Positions 63,169 through 64,000 of a stretch of DNA of 64,000 bases are shown here, in pieces (within the stretch, counting starts at the first letter, position 1; the number at the start of each line of letters is the position of its first letter). The DNA comes from Actinokineospora baliensis (GTDB lineage Bacteria > Actinomycetota > Actinomycetes > Mycobacteriales > Pseudonocardiaceae), in assembly GCF_016907695.1 (NCBI RefSeq), contig NZ_JAFBCK010000001.1, positions 7,428,001 to 7,492,000 of the forward strand, read 5' to 3'. A program made the position numbers and the translations under genes. The notes beneath the pieces were generated by a model. The model ran no database searches, had not been told where the DNA came from, and worked only from the letters and a program-made list of their open reading frames with translations.

Positions 63169-64000
63169 CTAGCCGAAGAAGACCTCGGCTTCGGAGTACC
63201 GCTCCAGCGGCACCGTCTTGAGCTCCGCCGTGGCCTCGGCCAGCTTGACCCGGACGATGTCGGTGCCCTTGAGCGCCACCATCACCCCGAAGTCGCCGTC
63301 GGCCACCGCGTCCACCGCGTGCAGGCCGAACCGGGTCGCCAGCACCCGGTCGTAGGCCGTGGGGGTGCCGCCGCGCTGGGTGTGGCCGAGCACGACCGCG
63401 CGCGACTCCTTGCCGGTCTTGGCCGCGATCTCCTCGGCCAGCCAGGTGCCGATCCCGCCGAGGCGGACGTGCCCGAAGGCGTCCTTCTCCCCGGTCAGCA
63501 GCACCTCGTTGCCGCCCTCGGGCAGCGCGCCCTCGGCGACCACGATGATCGGGGCGTACTGCCGCTCGAAGCGGCGCTCCACCCACTCGATCACCTTCGC
63601 CACGCTGAACTCGCGCTCGGGCACCAGGATCACGTTCGCGCCGCCCGCCAGGCCGGAGTGCAGCGCGATCCAGCCCGCGTGCCTGCCCATGACCTCGACG
63701 ACCAGCGCCCGGTGGTGCGACTCTGCGGTGGTGCGCAGCCGGTCGATGGCCTCGGTCGCGATGTGCACCGCGGTGTCGAAGCCGAAGGTGTAGTCGGTGG
63801 CGCCGAGGTCGTTGTCGATGGTCTTGGGCACGCCGACCACGCCGACGCCGTCGTCGGTCAGCCGCTTCGCCACGCCGAGGGTGTCCTCGCCGCCGATGGC
63901 GATCAGCGCGTCGACGCCGTGCTCGGCCAGGACCGCCTTGATCCGGTCGACGCCGCCGTCCACCTTGTACGGGTTGGTGCGCGACGAGCCGAGGATGGTG
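63169..64000 (-). CDS. pfkA: 6-phosphofructokinase, N-terminus outside window
   Basis: About 277 residues are visible; the start lies beyond 64,000. Motifs: GGEDTLGVAKRL, PKTIDND, and MGRHAGWIAL. The pairs GGEDT and PKTIDND (Asp and Lys at the phospho-donor positions, where E. coli has Gly and Gly) occur in the PPi-dependent enzyme of Amycolatopsis methanolica, but some actinobacterial ATP enzymes also diverge here, so the donor is not settled. Glycolysis: fructose-6-phosphate to fructose-1,6-bisphosphate. Confidence 0.93.
   Translation of the reverse strand, partial: TILGSSRTNPYKVDGGVDRIKAVLAEHGVDALIAIGGEDTLGVAKRLTDDGVGVVGVPKTIDNDLGATDYTFGFDTAVHIATEAIDRLRTTAESHHRALVVEVMGRHAGWIALHSGLAGGANVILVPEREFSVAKVIEWVERRFERQYAPIIVVAEGALPEGGNEVLLTGEKDAFGHVRLGGIGTWLAEEIAAKTGKESRAVVLGHTQRGGTPTAYDRVLATRFGLHAVDAVADGDFGVMVALKGTDIVRVKLAEATAELKTVPLERYSEAEVFFG

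Overview
The window is high-GC actinobacterial chromosome, most likely from the Pseudonocardiales. GTG starts are frequent, LexA boxes are of the mycobacterial TCGAAC-N4-GTTCGA type, and gene order follows two Mycobacterium tuberculosis blocks: Rv2718c-Rv2738c (nrdR, LysM protein, lexA, hflX, dapF, miaA, Rv2732c, miaB, recX, recA, DUF3046) and Rv2171-Rv2178c (lppM, methylenetetrahydrofolate reductase, prenyl synthase, Rv2175c, pknL, aroG). No tRNA, rRNA, CRISPR array, phage or complete insertion sequence was recognised. Species assignment is inference.

Layout. 1-13.9 kb: class II ribonucleotide reductase and its repressor NrdR; a LysM protein and lexA divided by a promoter with three LexA boxes; a secreted propeller-like protein; hflX; a regulator/MFS exporter pair around a palindromic operator; dapF; a DUF349 protein; an extradiol-dioxygenase-like protein and miaA. 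14-16.5 kb: an inverted-repeat element followed by an Rv2732c-like membrane protein and miaB. 16.6-23.2 kb: a TAXI lipoprotein, a two-component system and a glutamate-type ABC importer (gluABCD). 23.2-30.1 kb: a three-subunit succinate dehydrogenase/fumarate reductase, recX-recA with an SOS box, a DUF3046 protein and a micro-ORF. 30.1-38.6 kb: two tandem membrane-anchored Hsp70-like proteins and the giant helicase Lhr. 38.7-45.3 kb, the most accessory part: a MerR-methyltransferase fusion, a VOC/ECF sigma/META-domain/VOC gene group, a HEPN plus DinB-fold pair under a perfect LexA box, a YbaK protein and a GNAT enzyme. 45.3-64 kb: a third inverted-repeat copy, a DUF885 protein, lppM, metF, a carotenoid block (prenyl synthase, crtI, lipoprotein, crtB), an Rv2175c homologue, PknL, aroG, DUF2891, an APH-type kinase, an amidase, TspO and the end of a phosphofructokinase gene.

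How the parts connect. LexA probably controls itself with the LysM gene, recA-recX, and the HEPN/DinB-fold pair. NrdR probably controls nrdR-nrdJ. The prenyl synthase, CrtI and CrtB together could convert prenyl diphosphates to phytoene and desaturated carotenoid; crtI and crtB each carry a rare TTA codon.

Most unusual: (1) a 148-bp inverted-repeat element present three times, with paired substitutions that keep its stem, in two convergent gene gaps; (2) duplicated or eroded copies of gene 3' ends behind crtI, the Rv2175c homologue, pknL and pfkA within about 13 kb; (3) a MerR regulator fused to a methyltransferase behind a 19-bp-spacer, apparently leaderless promoter; (4) a HEPN/DinB-fold pair with a perfect SOS box. 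All coordinates and motif matches were read by eye; no database search was run.
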